Positions 52,085 through 63,574 are shown, counted from the stretch's first letter. The stretch is 64,000 nucleotides of DNA from Pollenia angustigena (GCA_930367215.1 OV884056.1:279974067-280038066), one strand, 5' to 3'. Translations and numbers: made by a program. The notes: a model not told the origin generated them from the letters alone.

Positions 52085-53762
52085 CTGTTAGCAGTACAAT
52101 AGAACCAATGATATATAAATCATTATCATACATATCCAATGTTTCGGAAAGAATAAAAGCATCGGGAATCTTTGACACTGACAAATATAAGGTAGCATAC
52201 AAAGCTTATAACACATTGAACAGTTTATTTAGCAAGACAAAAGATAGAACTAGTAAATGGGATATGTCAAACATTGTTTACAAAATTCCTTGCAAGGGAA
52301 ATGATAATGAAAGTTGCAACCAAGTTTACATAGGTACAACGAAGAACAAATTAAGGACTAGAATTGCGGGACATAGATCCGATCAAAAATATAGGGACAT
52401 TAGTTCTAAGAAGACAGCATTATGTCATCATTGTTATCAATCTAATCACTATCCAAATTTTGAAGAAGTATCGGTTGTAAACACTGAAACTAACTACAAA
52501 CGCCGATACATATTGGAAATGTTACACACAATTAATTAGAGTTGTCAAATATTCGTATATTTACAAAAACCGGTTTTCGAATACATCGAAAAACCGTCTT
52601 CTAAAAAAATCGGGTTTTCGGTTTTGCAACTAAAAACCGGTTTCGAATAATCGGTTTTTTAAATTATTTAATAAAAAAGTAAAACTAAACAAGCTATTTG
52701 TACGTATGTTCTTCAGAACTAAAACGTAAAATACAAGCTACTTATATAACTACATAAAATGTCATGCTATGTTCACACTTGGGTTTTTAAGCGCGTTAAA
52801 GCATCTCGAACGTGATTAAGCTTTAATCATACAAAATCAAGATAATTAACCGTACATTGAAGTGATTTGTTAACCACTTTAACCACTAAGTCATCTCATT
52901 AATCACAAAGAATCCCCTGAACACACCTCAAACTCAGTATGATGTCGAATCGGCCACATACACTCTCACTTTTTTACTAACACACTCACACTTTTAAATT
53001 GACCACGAGATTGCTTTCGATTTTAACTTTCCATTTGTTTAGCAATTTGACGTTCAATTTAACAGCTGATTACAAGTTTGTCTTAATAAATTGTTTTCTT
53101 GATGACATCTTGAAAGTAATTTGCTTAAAAATTGCGTTAAGCCTACATTACAGTTTTCAATGTTTGGAAATTTTGGCAAACAGTAAAAGACTATCAAGAA
53201 AGACTTAATTGTGTGGCTGCAGGGTAAATAATCCATCATTAATATGTTTAAAATAATCTCTTGATAACTTTATTAAAGTAATTTTATCCATTTTTAATAC
53301 TTCAAAGAAACAAACCAAAGCCAAAGTCAGAACTTGGGCTTAACTCATACTGCTGGGAATTATAAAAAATTCTGTTTTGTAGTACTCTTCTGCAAGTTCA
53401 ATAGCTTGGTACTGTAATGAATATGTTATGTATGATGACAAAAATTAAAATACTGTTGTAATTAACAAAACTGGTTACTAAAAAATGTCATCGAATGCAA
53501 GATAATGAAAAAAATTAAATATAAGAAAAAGTCGATTATTCGAGACCAAAAAACCGGTTTCTCGAATACTTCGAAAACCGGCCTTTGTAAGGAACCGGTT
53601 TTAAAAAACCGGAAAAATCCAAAAAAAATCGGTTTTTCGAATAGTTTGGAAACCGGTTTTGACAACTCTAATAATTAATACACCAACGGCACAGATAATA
53701 AATTTTAAAGCAGACACAGAACATATAGCGAATAATTATAGGAATTTAGTTATTAAGGGATA
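52085..53762 (+). pseudogene. Penelope-like GIY-YIG endonuclease domain, interrupted
   Basis: VSSTIEPMIYKSLSYISNVS leads into NIVYKIPCKG, CNQVYIGTTKNKLRTRIAGH and ALCHHCYQSNHYPNFEE. The VYKIPC and VYIGTTKNKLxTRIxxH blocks are the GIY-YIG nuclease signature of Penelope-like elements, which nicks the target. At MLHTIN a hAT element (52537-53671) is inserted, and the original frame resumes with NTPTAQIINFKADTEH and stops at 53762. N-terminal reverse transcriptase is absent, so it is a broken relic. Confidence 0.85.
52537..53671. mobile_element. hAT-type element rich in ACCGGTTTT
   Basis: CAATTAAT (52529-52536) and TAATTAAT (53672-53679) are an 8-bp duplication with one change. Ends TAGAGTTGTCAAA and TTTGACAACTCTAA. 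AAAACCGGTTTTCGAAT words crowd the first and last 150 bases in both orientations. Interior non-coding. Confidence 0.8.
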
Positions 53763-53817
53763 GAAGATTAGATATAATAATATAAATAATATAAATATAC
53801 TGCCTGTTTAACGATGT

Positions 53818-53921
53818 CGAACGTCAACGTTCGCATAGAAAACTACATTTGAAACAAAAACAAATTTTCGAATATTGTTTTTGTTTTACATATAATTTTC
53901 TATGCGAACGTTAACGTTCGA
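53818..53921. mobile_element. MITE, nearly all arm
   Basis: TCGAACGTCAACGTTCGCAT and its complement continue through AGAAAA...ACAAAAACAAATTT; about 45-base arms. In the Penelope 3' untranslated region. Confidence 0.8.
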
Positions 53922-54114
53922 AATCGATGAACTGGATGATAATATAAATATCTGACAAACATTTTTTCATAATTTTGTTATCGTTTTTTGTTATTATTAA
54001 AATTTGTTAATTTCCTGACGATGCTAACCAAAGGTTAGCGAAATATTGAAGAAAATAAATATAATTTTTTATAAAAAAAGACCTCAAGCTTAAATAATTA
54101 AAAGTAATTATAAA

Positions 54115-54891
54115 ATAAAGATAAAATAAGAATAAATATCAATTTAATTCATTTATTTACGTAAAATAATTACAAATGAGGAATTTTGCAGTGCTGAAAA
54201 AAATATATACTCAGCATGAAAACGGTTGGCGTATAGGCTGAGTAGTTTTTTGTAGAAGATTAAAGAACACAGGTTGAGTGTAACTTTAATCTATTACAAA
54301 AATGATCCAGGTGTTTATCCAATCTGCTTCACCAAATTTGCTACTTAAGTTAAAAATCGTTACTGGCTTGTTCTACAACATTGGATAGAATTGTAAAAAA
54401 TTATCTTGGGGATTAAAAGTTATACAAACCTAAAATTAAAAAAGTATATTTTTGTAATTTTTAGGGGAATAATTTGCAAATCACTTCCTTCACCTTGCGT
54501 TAGAATTTTTTTTTCATATATCGCACTTATTCAAAAAGAGGGTACTTTTTGGGGTTAACTTTATTGATCTTTTGGAGATAAGAACTTTGTTACTTTTTCA
54601 TAAAATTATTTTCACATGTGAACCAAAATACTTATTTAACAGATTAGTCCCTACCAGAGAACCTCAAAACGCACTATTTTTGTGCATTTATTCATACGCT
54701 AAAATTTACAATAACTCTATACATGCAAAACAAAGTTCAACGTTGGTAATTTTTTTTTCCTTTCGTACACATTTGATATTTTCATTTATTCGTTTTTTAT
54801 TGAAAGTGCTTTATTTGCATTTTTGTTGCTCACGCAATATAACACAACTGAGTAAATTCAAAAGAGCACATTCTCTATACTTTTGTTTACA
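54115..54891. other. No gene seen
   Basis: A 138-codon open frame (54572-54988) runs through here into the next MITE, but its composition is Phe/Leu/Ser-rich random translation without motifs. Confidence 0.55.
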
Positions 54892-54894
54892 TTA

Positions 54895-55832
54895 CCCTGC
54901 CTTTACACATGCAAGTAATTACTTGCAAGTAGTATATACGTATTATCAACGAAAAAGTCGAAGAAAAAGCCGAAAGTCTTGCAAGTAGCTTGAGTGTTTA
55001 CACAGTCAGTTGTAAGTTCATTTTTCAAATGTTCTCGAAGCGAAAACATCCTAAAAAAAAACTTTGTTTTTCGGTTTAACAGCATTACCAAGTTAAAAAT
55101 ATTAACAAGTTATAACAAAATAAATTTAATAATTCCTTCTTTATTTAAATTGTGGTCCATCTTGATGAAAAAATTATGTTTATTTTATAAAATATCTGAC
55201 TCCAGTATTGCCGTAGTGCCGATTTCATAATATTACTGAGAAAATATTTTGATTAACAATTTTTTTTTTCAAAATGCTTGAAATTTATGATAAAATTACC
55301 ATTGAGATGGGTTGTTGTATAGTTGTTCTCTTTTTTACGTGTTATTTTTATAAATACACAGAAAATCGCATTACAGAGAGAATTCATTTTTTTCCCGCAC
55401 AGTTCGTATGTGGAATAACCTTCCTGCAGAAGTCTTCCCTCTCACTTACAACATGATTAAGTTCAAATCGAATGTTCACAAACACTACTCCCTCTATCCT
55501 CCTTCCCACAACCTATTTTCCTAGTTCCAACACAATGCAATGCATTAGTAGGGGTCATCCCCTGAGTGCTGGTCCTAACAGTAAAAAAAAAAAAAAAAAA
55601 AAAAAAAAACATAACTTTTATATTACTAAGTACTAGAAAATTTATACAAAAGCCATCCATGGTAACACTGTTTCTTCATTTGTCATTTTACTTGCTGCAA
55701 GTGTCAAAAATTTACTTGCAAGCAAATTCTCTTGCAAGTTGGGCTGCAAGTTCGAAAAATGCGATGGTGTTAGTAAAAATGTGTGAGTGTATTGAGTTTT
55801 TCGCACTTGCACTTGCAAGTGTAAACCCTAGG
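54895..55832. mobile_element. PIF/Harbinger-like MITE, copy 2
   Basis: TTA at 54892-54894 and 55833-55835. Ends and body match the copy in the malic enzyme intron (46800-47495) almost base for base. A LINE tail with poly(A) was inserted at about 55365-55609. Confidence 0.85.
55365..55609 (+). mobile_element. Severely 5'-truncated LINE with poly(A)
   Basis: The coding remnant RTVRMWNNLPAEVFP and FKSNVHKHYS is the usual C-terminal end of LINE polymerases, followed by 3' untranslated sequence and 27 A. Comparison with the sister MITE shows the insertion and a loss of about 8 MITE bases. Confidence 0.8.
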
Positions 55833-55950
55833 TTAACAACAACAACAATAAACAACGATGAGACGCTTTTTCAAAATTAACAACAATAAAAACAACAATA
55901 ACAAAAATACATTGTACCTACTACTACTACTACTGTACTTTTTGTTTCTA

Positions 55951-56376
55951 CCCTGCAAATAATAGGACCAGTCCAAACACGCGTGTAAAGAGTAGTCCAC
56001 AAGGGACCAGGACTAGTCCAAAAGTAACCCAAACGTATGGAAAAAACCTGGTCTATTTAACATTACGATGTCCTAGGAGAGGACCATATAACCCACCTTT
56101 GGACCACTAAGGAGTAGTTTAAAAACTACTCCATGGTATATAACCCACCTTTGGACCCCTAAGGAGTAGTTTTAAAACTACTCCATGGTATACTCAAGAG
56201 GATTAGTTTTGAAGTCGTTTAAAAACGAAAGCATGTCGTTAAAAAACGAAGACATGTCGTCTCACTACAAACACTTTTTAACAATGACATGGTCCATGCT
56301 TGCATTACATCGGACTAGTCCATGGAGTAGTCCATTTTATCAAAATGGGTCAGGTGGTCCAATTTTATTTGCAGGG
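55951..56376. mobile_element. TA-flanked MITE with GGACTAGTCC words
   Basis: TA-CCCTGCAAATAA ... TTATTTGCAGGG-TA. The inside has two tandem copies of a roughly 50-base unit with ACCCACCTTTGGACCxCTAA and GGAGTAGTTTTxAAACTACTCC. Confidence 0.8.
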
Positions 56377-56740
56377 TATGGAAATTGTGTGTACCTACAT
56401 AAGTATGTGTGTTTAGTTTCATTTAAATTTTTTTTTTCTTGTACTACATAGTTAATGCTGAATAAATACATGAGTAATGATTGTTTGATTTCTGGCTCTT
56501 TCGTTTGTATTTTTTGTTTCTTTACCAAACAATCATTTGCGCTCAGAACACTTAGAATCTTTATAAAAAAAAAAAACGAAGGCAACGATTGTATAAATAA
56601 CAAAGCACGATGTGCGTTATTTGAATGACTGCAAACCAGCAGCGAATATTTGCGGTTGCGCGAGTTTGACTGTATGACCGTAAGCGTGTGTATTTGTTGT
56701 CGTTAATTAAATGCGATTTTTTTTCAATTGAAAAAAGCTA

Positions 56741-56939
56741 TTCTCTGGTCCCTACTCGATCTAGAAGATATAATGATATGATACAAATCAGATGTAGAAA
56801 CTCTTTCTCTGAACATCATTTTTATATTATTGCTATACGTCTTAGGAACGAGCTACCGCGAATCTTCAATTTATTAGTAACGCTTTGCAATTCAAAAAAG
56901 AAATTTTTAAACATTACAATTAATCATAATTGTTTTTGA
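56741..56939 (+). pseudogene. LINE polymerase C-terminal remnant
   Basis: SLVPTRSRRYNDMIQIRCRN, SFSEHHFYIIAIRLRNELPR is the typical last exon-like segment of LINE reverse transcriptases (usually RLWNELP). Only the final 65 codons are present. The 3' untranslated part runs to about 57050. Confidence 0.75.
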
Positions 56940-57062
56940 TTTGTCTTATAATTGTATAAAGTCTGCTTGTATTGCTCTTGCCAGTGTATTTATTTTTCAT
57001 AATTTTTTATTATTTTTTTTTGTTACTTATTATAACATTATTTTAAATTATATAAAATTTTT

Positions 57063-58358
57063 TTGGCTGTAGGAAATATGGCCCAAAGAAAAATGGCCAA
57101 AAAAAATAAATGAAAAATCGCCCAAAAAAATTCCATGTAAAATTGGGCCTGAATTCATATGAAAAGTGACCCAAAATTGTTGGGCTATTTTTCGTTACAA
57201 TTGGCTGATTTTTCGTTTTTTAAATTTGGTGATTTTTCATTATGAAAAATCACCGAAAAATATTATATGAAAAATACTATTTGTCTAAATCATTCATTAT
57301 TACTATACGACGAATTCCTAAATGTTATTTATAAAAATAACGGGACATATTGCAAAAAGGTGGCATGTCATAACGTCCAGTGACATAGTGTCCGTGGACA
57401 AACTCGAAAGCATAGCTTACAAACTCGAAAGCATAGCCGGCCTTTTTGATAAAAAAAGTACCGGCTTCGCTAACTAAAGCTTCTCTGCAAAGCCGGCCTT
57501 CGGCCGGGTGCAAGGATTTTCTCCTCTATGGTATAACAAAAACCGGCTTCGCTAACTAAAGCTTCTCTGCCCAGCCGGCTTTCGGCCAGGCGCAAGGATT
57601 TTCTCCTCTATGGTATAACAAATACTGGCTTCGATAACTAAAGCTTATCTGCGAAGTCGGCCTTCGTTCGGAAACAAGGCAGATTTTAGAAGCTTTACTT
57701 AGCGAAACCGGTACTCGTTATACCATAAAGGAGAAAATCCTTGCGCCCGGCCGAAGGCCGGCTATGCAGAGAAGCTTTAGTTAGCGAAGCCGGTTTTTGT
57801 TATACCATAGAGTAGAAAATCCTTGCGCCCGGCCGAAGGCCGGCTATGCCGAAAAGCTTTAGTAAGCACTGCCGGTATTTGTAACAACATAGGGGATATA
57901 ATCCTTGCGCCCAAAAGTGTTTTCGTTATAAGTTTAATATATGCACCCAGAGAAAAAACAACAAAACCATTTTTAAAAAAATGTTGACCATATTATGTTT
58001 AATTTAACCAAATCATTGTCACCGACAACCACATTATGGTGAAATAAGTTTCTTTAAAAATAGTTTTGTTAGTTGTGACCATAGTAAAACATGTTTTTCT
58101 CTTACATTTGTAAGTTACTAAATTTATATGAATAATAAACACTGTTTTGCAAAATGGGTAATTTTTAATTTCTTTTTTGGGAAAAAATTCGTTTTTTCTT
58201 TTTGGGTTATTTTTCATTTTCAATTTGGGCTCTTTTTCGTTTCTTTTGGGCAAAATTTCATATTTAACTTTTTGGGTTATTTTTCATGTTCTTTTGGGCG
58301 ATTCTTCATTTGGGCGATTTTTCATTATTTTTCTTTGGGCGATATTTCCTACAGCCAA
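57063..58358. mobile_element. DNA element with TTGGCTGTAGGAAATAT ends
   Basis: 32-base ends with one mismatch: TTGGCTGTAGGAAATATGGC and complement at 58327-58358. TTTTTGGGCGATTTTTCATT-like words repeat behind both ends and cause long but spurious open frames. T-runs on both sides hide any target duplication. A GC-rich palindromic array sits in the middle. Confidence 0.8.
57461..57910. repeat. GC-rich palindromic array of about 82-bp units
   Basis: Units beginning CCGGCTTCGCTAACTAAAGC, with GCCGGCCTTCGGCCGGG and GCAAGGATTTTCTCCTCTAT, start at 57461, 57542 and 57625. After a centre near 57680 the same units follow in reverse complement to about 57910. Each unit is itself a hairpin (GCCGGCCTTCGGCCGGG). 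GC content stands far above the surroundings. Confidence 0.85.
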
Positions 58359-58445
58359 TTTTTTTTTGTTGTAATAATTATGCTAATTAACATTGTAATA
58401 ATTCTGTGCGATAATAATAAGATTCTAAATCTTGTAGCACAAATT

Positions 58446-59492
58446 GCGTTCGAGAACACAAAAGTTTTTACTATTTTTTACTAAACTTTACTGCATTTTA
58501 CGAAATTGCGTTCGAGTACACAAAATGCAGTTAATGAGAACATAAATTGAGAGCGAAAAGTGACAGTTCTTGTCTGGGTATTCACAAATTTTTACTGCAG
58601 AAATTTTTGCAGTAAAATTTTGTAAATCAAAAAAACATATGTTTCAAAAGGTCAACAAACAAAAGTAACAAATAAAAAGCATACAAATTGTGAAAAAATT
58701 ATGAAATAAAAGAAAAGTTGAAATAAAAATTAAGCCAAAACAAAAAGTGAATAAATATTAATTAATTATCAAAGTTATTTTCGGGAATACAAAGTTTATT
58801 ATTAATACGATCTTCGTATGACGTGCTAAATTCCCAGTTTTTCATATTTGATAAATACACTGAAATTTATTGTTGAGGGAAAGCAAGCCTCTATGCGCAT
58901 TTCGCCGGTTGCTTACACCAGCTCATCAGGAAACCTTTTCCAAAGATTTTAGAAAAGCCAAAAATATTAAACATATAAAACCTTAAGCGAATAAGAGTTA
59001 TAAACACTCTAATTAATTAAACTTGTTTGTGAAGCATTTATTTGGCTAAATACAAACTTTTGAAATTTTTTTTGTTATGTTAATTTTTTAGAGTTGTAAA
59101 AGTGTGAAGTATTTGGGTACTTAAGTAATCAAAAGCAAAAAAATTATTCATTTCTTTTAAATAATTTAACCCGCTACAAATTAGTTAAATCAAATAAAAT
59201 AAAAAACAAACAAAAATGAAAGATTACATAAAATAGTTTGTTTGTATTTTTCAAAAATGTTCGAGTTATAAAAAGTATTTAATCGAGTACCGATAAGAAA
59301 ACGAGTTAAGTAGTCAAAAGTGTCAATATTTTTCAACACTTCAATTATTTGCCATCAGCTGGTGGCTTTATTTTACGAATTTTTACAAATTTTGCGTTCG
59401 CGTACTTTTTTGGACAACAGCTTTTTGTGAGAGAAAATTTTTTAATTTACTCATTTACTGCATTTTACTGTAAAAGTACTCAAACGCACCTA
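58446..59492. mobile_element. Dispersed element, full copy, with TGCGTTCGAGTAC motif
   Basis: TTGCGTTCGAGAACACAAAA and ATTGCGTTCGAGTACACAAA at the left, and ACTGTAAAAGTACTCAAACG at the right, form loose inverted ends (TACTGCATTTTAC is shared). Bases 59283-59492 recur at 62894-63093. TTGCTTACACCAGCTCATCA at about 58908 resembles a Penelope-type terminal word. Confidence 0.55.
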
Positions 59493-59993
59493 CAGAAACA
59501 CAAATTAAATAAATAAATAAACAAATAAATAAAATAAATAACTCAAAATTTTTAATTCTACATTAAATGCAAGTGAAAAAGAATTTTGAAACCAAACTTT
59601 TCATTACCAAAAAGTAGACAAAATATTATGATATTTTTACAGCGAGTAGATATGAATTTAACGTGTCGATTTCTTCCAAAAAGTGAAAAAATAAATATTT
59701 CGAGTTAATACCCTCTTGTTGATCAAGCAAGATATAATTATTTGCATTTTTTAAAAATTTTTATGAAAATATTTTTTAAATGAGGTGAAGTGTTTTACCA
59801 AATAAGGGGGTTAATTTTATTTTTTTCTAGTTTTTTTTTTATTTTTTTTTTTTTACATATTGAATACATTTTACTAAAATATTTCAATAAAACATTTAAA
59901 CAAAATTCACTCATTTAAGAACATTTTTTCATTAAAAAAAAAAAATTAATTCTTAAGAAGTGATTTACAAAACAAAAAAGTATTTACTTTTAA

Positions 59994-60219
59994 AAATAAC
60001 ACTACGTGACAATTTTTTGACCAAATGAATTTGACACCTAATCTGAATCCGAATATGAAATCAGAATTGTCAAAAGTATAACAGTTTTTGAGATATTCCA
60101 AAATAGCCGTTATTTGTGTTATTAAAAAAGATGATGTGACTGATACGCAAATTTTACATAAAGATTAGGTGTCAAATTTGGTCACGACTTTGTTGAAATT
60201 TTGTCACGTAGTGTTATTT
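59994..60219. mobile_element. MITE with about 50-bp inverted ends
   Basis: AAATAACACTACGTGACAAT is matched by the complement of the right end (TTGTCACGTAGTGTTATTT); similarity goes on through TTGACACCTAATCT. Non-coding. Confidence 0.85.
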
Positions 60220-60320
60220 AAGAATATTATTTGGAATTTAAATTATCAAAAAAAAAAAAAAAAAAAGATGAATTTATTTTTATTAATTTAATTTATATGT
60301 ATGTATATTGTTATTATATT

Positions 60321-61526
60321 TATACACACACCACAATAGTGGAGAGGGTATTATGCATTTGTGCTGATGTGCGTAACGCCTTAAAATATTGGTCCTAGAC
60401 CCACCTTAAAGTACACCGATCGACTTAGAATCACTTTCTGAGTCGAACTAACGACGTCCGTCCGGCTGGCTGGCAGGCTGGCTGGCTGTCCATGTAACCT
60501 TGTGCGCAAAGTACAGGTCGCAATTTTGGAGATAATTTGAAAAAATTAAGGACATAGGTTATTATTGGCACAAGAACCAAGCCTATTGAAAATGGGCCAA
60601 CTCGTAGGACCACGAGGGAAGATAGGGGGAAATTTCTTCCTCTCAGAAACTATCAAACCGATTTTAATTAAATTTAAAACATACATAGGGTGTGTGTGAA
60701 ACGGTAGCAAAGTACTCATGGAAGTAAAATTTTGACACTATTGAGGTGAATAAAATTTCACTAGCCCTAGGGGCTAGTATACATTTTGACATTAGTGTAG
60801 AAATTTTTGACAGCCACAAAATTATTTTTTTCATCAAATTTGTTTAAATAAAATTAAAAAGAATTATACAAGATGTAAATATTTAATATGTATAAGCTTT
60901 TTTGCCCACATCTTTTGTAAAATTTGTTAATATCTCAGAACGATTTCATCAAATAGTTGTGACGATTTCATTTCCAATATAATTGAAATGATTATTGGTA
61001 AACGTTTCTTTAATTTATTAATTTTTACAAAACTATTAGTAAATGTGTTTTTCTTGATGTCAAAATTTTACGTTGTTAAAAATGTTACAATTTCACACAG
61101 CACAAATATGAAAATTTTTACCACAAACAAATTTCATTTCACCATAGAACTTTGCTACCGTTTCACACACACCCATAGAACAATATCTTTATGGACACAA
61201 ACGGGATGCATTTTTTAAAAAATAGGACCACGAGGGGAGATAGGGCCAATTTCTGCCTCTCAAACCGATTTTAATGAAATTCAAAACATAGATAGATCCA
61301 TATCTATATGGACACATAAGCTATATAGTTTTTCAAAAGTAGGAACACAAGGGGAGGTAGGGGGCGATTTCTGCCTCTCACAAACTTTTAAAACGATTTT
61401 AATGACTTTTACAAACATAGATAAATCCATATTTATATGGACATATAAGCATGATGTGTTTTTTAATACTGTGGTGTAGGGTATCATATGGTCGGGCTTG
61501 ACCGACTATACTTTCTTACTTGTTTT
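60321..61526 (+). mobile_element. INE-1-like repeat, second family, with nested MITE
   Basis: Sister of 38634-39336: same start (ACACCACAATAGTGGAGAGG), GGCTGGCTGGCAGGC tract and GGTCGGGCTTGACCGAC hairpin before CTTACTTGTTTT. Without the 487-bp MITE it is about 716 bp, close to the sister's 703. Confidence 0.85.
60688..61174. mobile_element. MITE with perfect 26-bp ends (GGGTGTGTGTGAAACGG)
   Basis: GGGTGTGTGTGAAACGGTAG (26 bases perfect) and its complement at 61149-61174. ATA flanks both sides. Comparison with the sister INE-1-like copy proves the insertion. Confidence 0.9.
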
Positions 61527-61536
61527 AATATGTACA

Positions 61537-61913
61537 TATCGATACCTTCCCATAAGAATGTATTAAGCGACAATTCCAAAATTGTGTAGGAAACGAAAAA
61601 AAACGTCTCATTTAGTTATTTATTTGTGTATTTTATTGAAAGGAACATATTTGGAAAGCGATTTTCAGAATACAAAACATATTTAAAAATGTGGCTTAGC
61701 ATAATTTCTTTGGCGGATAATACAAATTACAGGGTGCAACATTACTCCAGTGAGAAAACTTGACGGTTGATACAATTTTATTTTCTCTCTAGTTTCCTTT
61801 GCATCCATGATAGGGTAGCCAAAATGTGGTGCTTAACTTCTAGTATAGTTCCACATCAAAAAGTCATTTTCGAAAAAAGTGTCTTAATACATTCTTATGG
61901 GAAGGTATCGATA
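61537..61913. mobile_element. MITE with perfect 31-bp ends (TATCGATACC)
   Basis: TATCGATACCTTCCCATAAG onward, 31 bases, is perfectly complementary to 61883-61913. TA may be the target. Ends resemble those at 25105 (TATCGATGCC). It begins 10 bases after the INE-1-like copy ends. Confidence 0.85.
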
Positions 61914-61963
61914 TATAATATTTTTCTATAAAGGCTAGGTTATTGAAAATGAAGAAATAAATA

Positions 61964-62080
61964 AATAGAAACTGGGAATTATTTCCTTCCAAAGGTTACT
62001 TCATATTATATTCAACATTTTTTATTTTTCGAATTTATTATATGAGATAAATTTCAGTTATGTATTTTATAAAGCTTTTT
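61964..62080 (+). repeat. Direct repeat, copy 1
   Basis: AATAGAAACTGGGAATTATT... about 117 bases, roughly 93 per cent identical by eye to 62761-62877. Confidence 0.85.
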
Positions 62081-62144
62081 TGTAATAGTCCTATTCCTTC
62101 AATTATTCAGAAATGACTTTATACACTACCAGACTATTATATTA

Positions 62145-62554
62145 GTGGAATTCACACCGAGCTTGTTAGTTTGTTAGTCGTTAATCGTTACTTTTTTACA
62201 CGCATTTTGTTTTTGTATATTTAACGCGCTACCGTATTAACATTTAACAAATTAACGACACGGCACCCCTGATAAAATAGTTGTTAGTTGGTAACTCACT
62301 ACTTACCGCCAGCAAACGTTATTTGTGTCAAAGCATGAGTAATTAAATGGTTGACAATTGTTTTTTTACACTTTCTCGTGGCATGTTTTATTTTTTCCAG
62401 AATAATAAATTGTGTCAGAGCAATATTTCAGTTGTTTCACTACGAAAGTTACCAGACTAACAAAGTTTTAAAAAGGGGGTCGTTCACAGTTGGTAACTTT
62501 AACAAATTAACAAACTACCGAGTAACAAATTAACAAGTTCGGTGTGAATACCAC
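62145..62554. mobile_element. MITE with about 35-bp inverted ends
   Basis: GTGGAATTCACACCGAGCTT and the complement of AAGTTCGGTGTGAATACCAC. Inner words TTAACAAATTAAC repeat. Non-coding. Confidence 0.8.
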
Positions 62555-62580
62555 TATTGTATTTTCTTGTTACATTTTAC

Positions 62581-62760
62581 CTTAGCTTTCCTTTGGAAAG
62601 CAATGAGGTATATTGTATGTACAGAAAAATTTACAATTATTAGACATCAGCAGAATGTAATGCATTTTCTGGCCCGCTACGGCCTTCGTCAGCATTCTTT
62701 GTGTCACACTGGATAATGATACTTTATAAATTGAATGTATTTAACTCAACTATTTTAACA
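62581..62760. repeat. Possible Penelope-type terminal sequence
   Basis: AGCTTTCCTTTGGAAAGC is a hairpin; TCTGGCCCGCTACGGCCTTC and GTCAGCATTC follow, in the style of Penelope-like terminal repeats. Lies directly before the second direct repeat. Confidence 0.4.
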
Positions 62761-62877
62761 AATAGAAACTGGGAATTATTTCCTTCCGAAGGTTACTTTA
62801 TATTATATTCAACATTTTTTATTTTTCGAATTTATTCTATGAGCTAAATTTCTGTTATGTATTTTATAAAGCTTTTT
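62761..62877 (+). repeat. Direct repeat, copy 2
   Basis: Partner of 61964-62080. The pair, 797 bases apart, could be terminal repeats of one decayed element. Confidence 0.85.
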
Positions 62878-62893
62878 TATACAAAAGCATTTA

Positions 62894-63093
62894 TTCGAGT
62901 ACCGATAAGAAAACGAGTTAAGAAGTCAAAAGTGTGAACATTTTTTAACACTTCAATTATTTGCCATTAGCTGTTGCCTTTATTTTACGAAATTTTACAA
63001 ATTTTGCGTTCGCGTACTTTTTTGGGCAACAGGTTTTTGTGTTCAGTTCACTCATTTAATGCATTTTACTGTAAAAGTACTTAAACGCACCTA
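62894..63093 (+). repeat. Partial copy of the element at 58446
   Basis: TCGAGTACCGATAAGAAAAC through AAACGCACCTA matches 59283-59492 with few changes. Only the right 200 bases are present. Confidence 0.85.
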
Positions 63094-63373
63094 TTATTGA
63101 TCATTCATTCTCTTTAAAACTGAGAATAAAAACCCCTTTTCTAACAATCAAGCACGTCATAAATTATTAAGACTATTTTACCGGTAATTTATTTCACCAC
63201 TAATTAAACTGAGTATGAACTTAAATACGTTTTTGTGATGACAAACTATCATTTTAAACTAGATTTCTATTTACTAATCGTTTATTCACCGCTCAAAATG
63301 TATCCAAGTGAGGTAGGAATCTCCATTAGGGACATAAAATGCAATCAATAAACAACTCAAACAAATAGTGACC

Positions 63374-63574
63374 AAGGTACATTTACACAAGGTAGACTCA
63401 TTTGGGAGAGCATTACAAAAATACCCGACTTGTCAGAATTGTCTTTATATAAAACAAAAACAATTTTACGTACACATGTACAATGTACATACTTATTTTT
63501 GCTCATACATATGAATTTGACAATTGGGATTTATGTCTGTCCGCTAATGAGTCTACCTTGTGTAAATGTACCTT
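63374..63574. mobile_element. MITE with perfect 29-bp ends
   Basis: AAGGTACATTTACACAAGGT (63374-63402) is perfectly complementary to 63546-63574. Interior non-coding. Confidence 0.85.

Larger units (their letters stand above)
51513..54114 (+). mobile_element. Rearranged Penelope-like element
   Basis: A 148-base block (51513-51660) with CGCTAACCTTTGGTTAGCAT and CGTCAGGAAATT recurs in reverse complement at 53967-54114, forming inverted terminal repeats of the kind Penelope-like elements carry. Between them are a minus-strand fragment of the polymerase C-terminal part, a plus-strand GIY-YIG domain, and three later insertions (Helitron copy B, a hAT element, a small MITE). Confidence 0.8.

Noticed and set aside
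54572..54988. 138-codon open frame
   Set aside because: No motif; the last part lies inside a MITE, and composition is that of random AT-rich sequence.
58128..58484. 118-codon Phe-rich open frame that looks like a membrane protein
   Set aside because: It is a translation of TTTTTGGGCGATTTTTCATT-like repeats in the right end of the element at 57063-58358.
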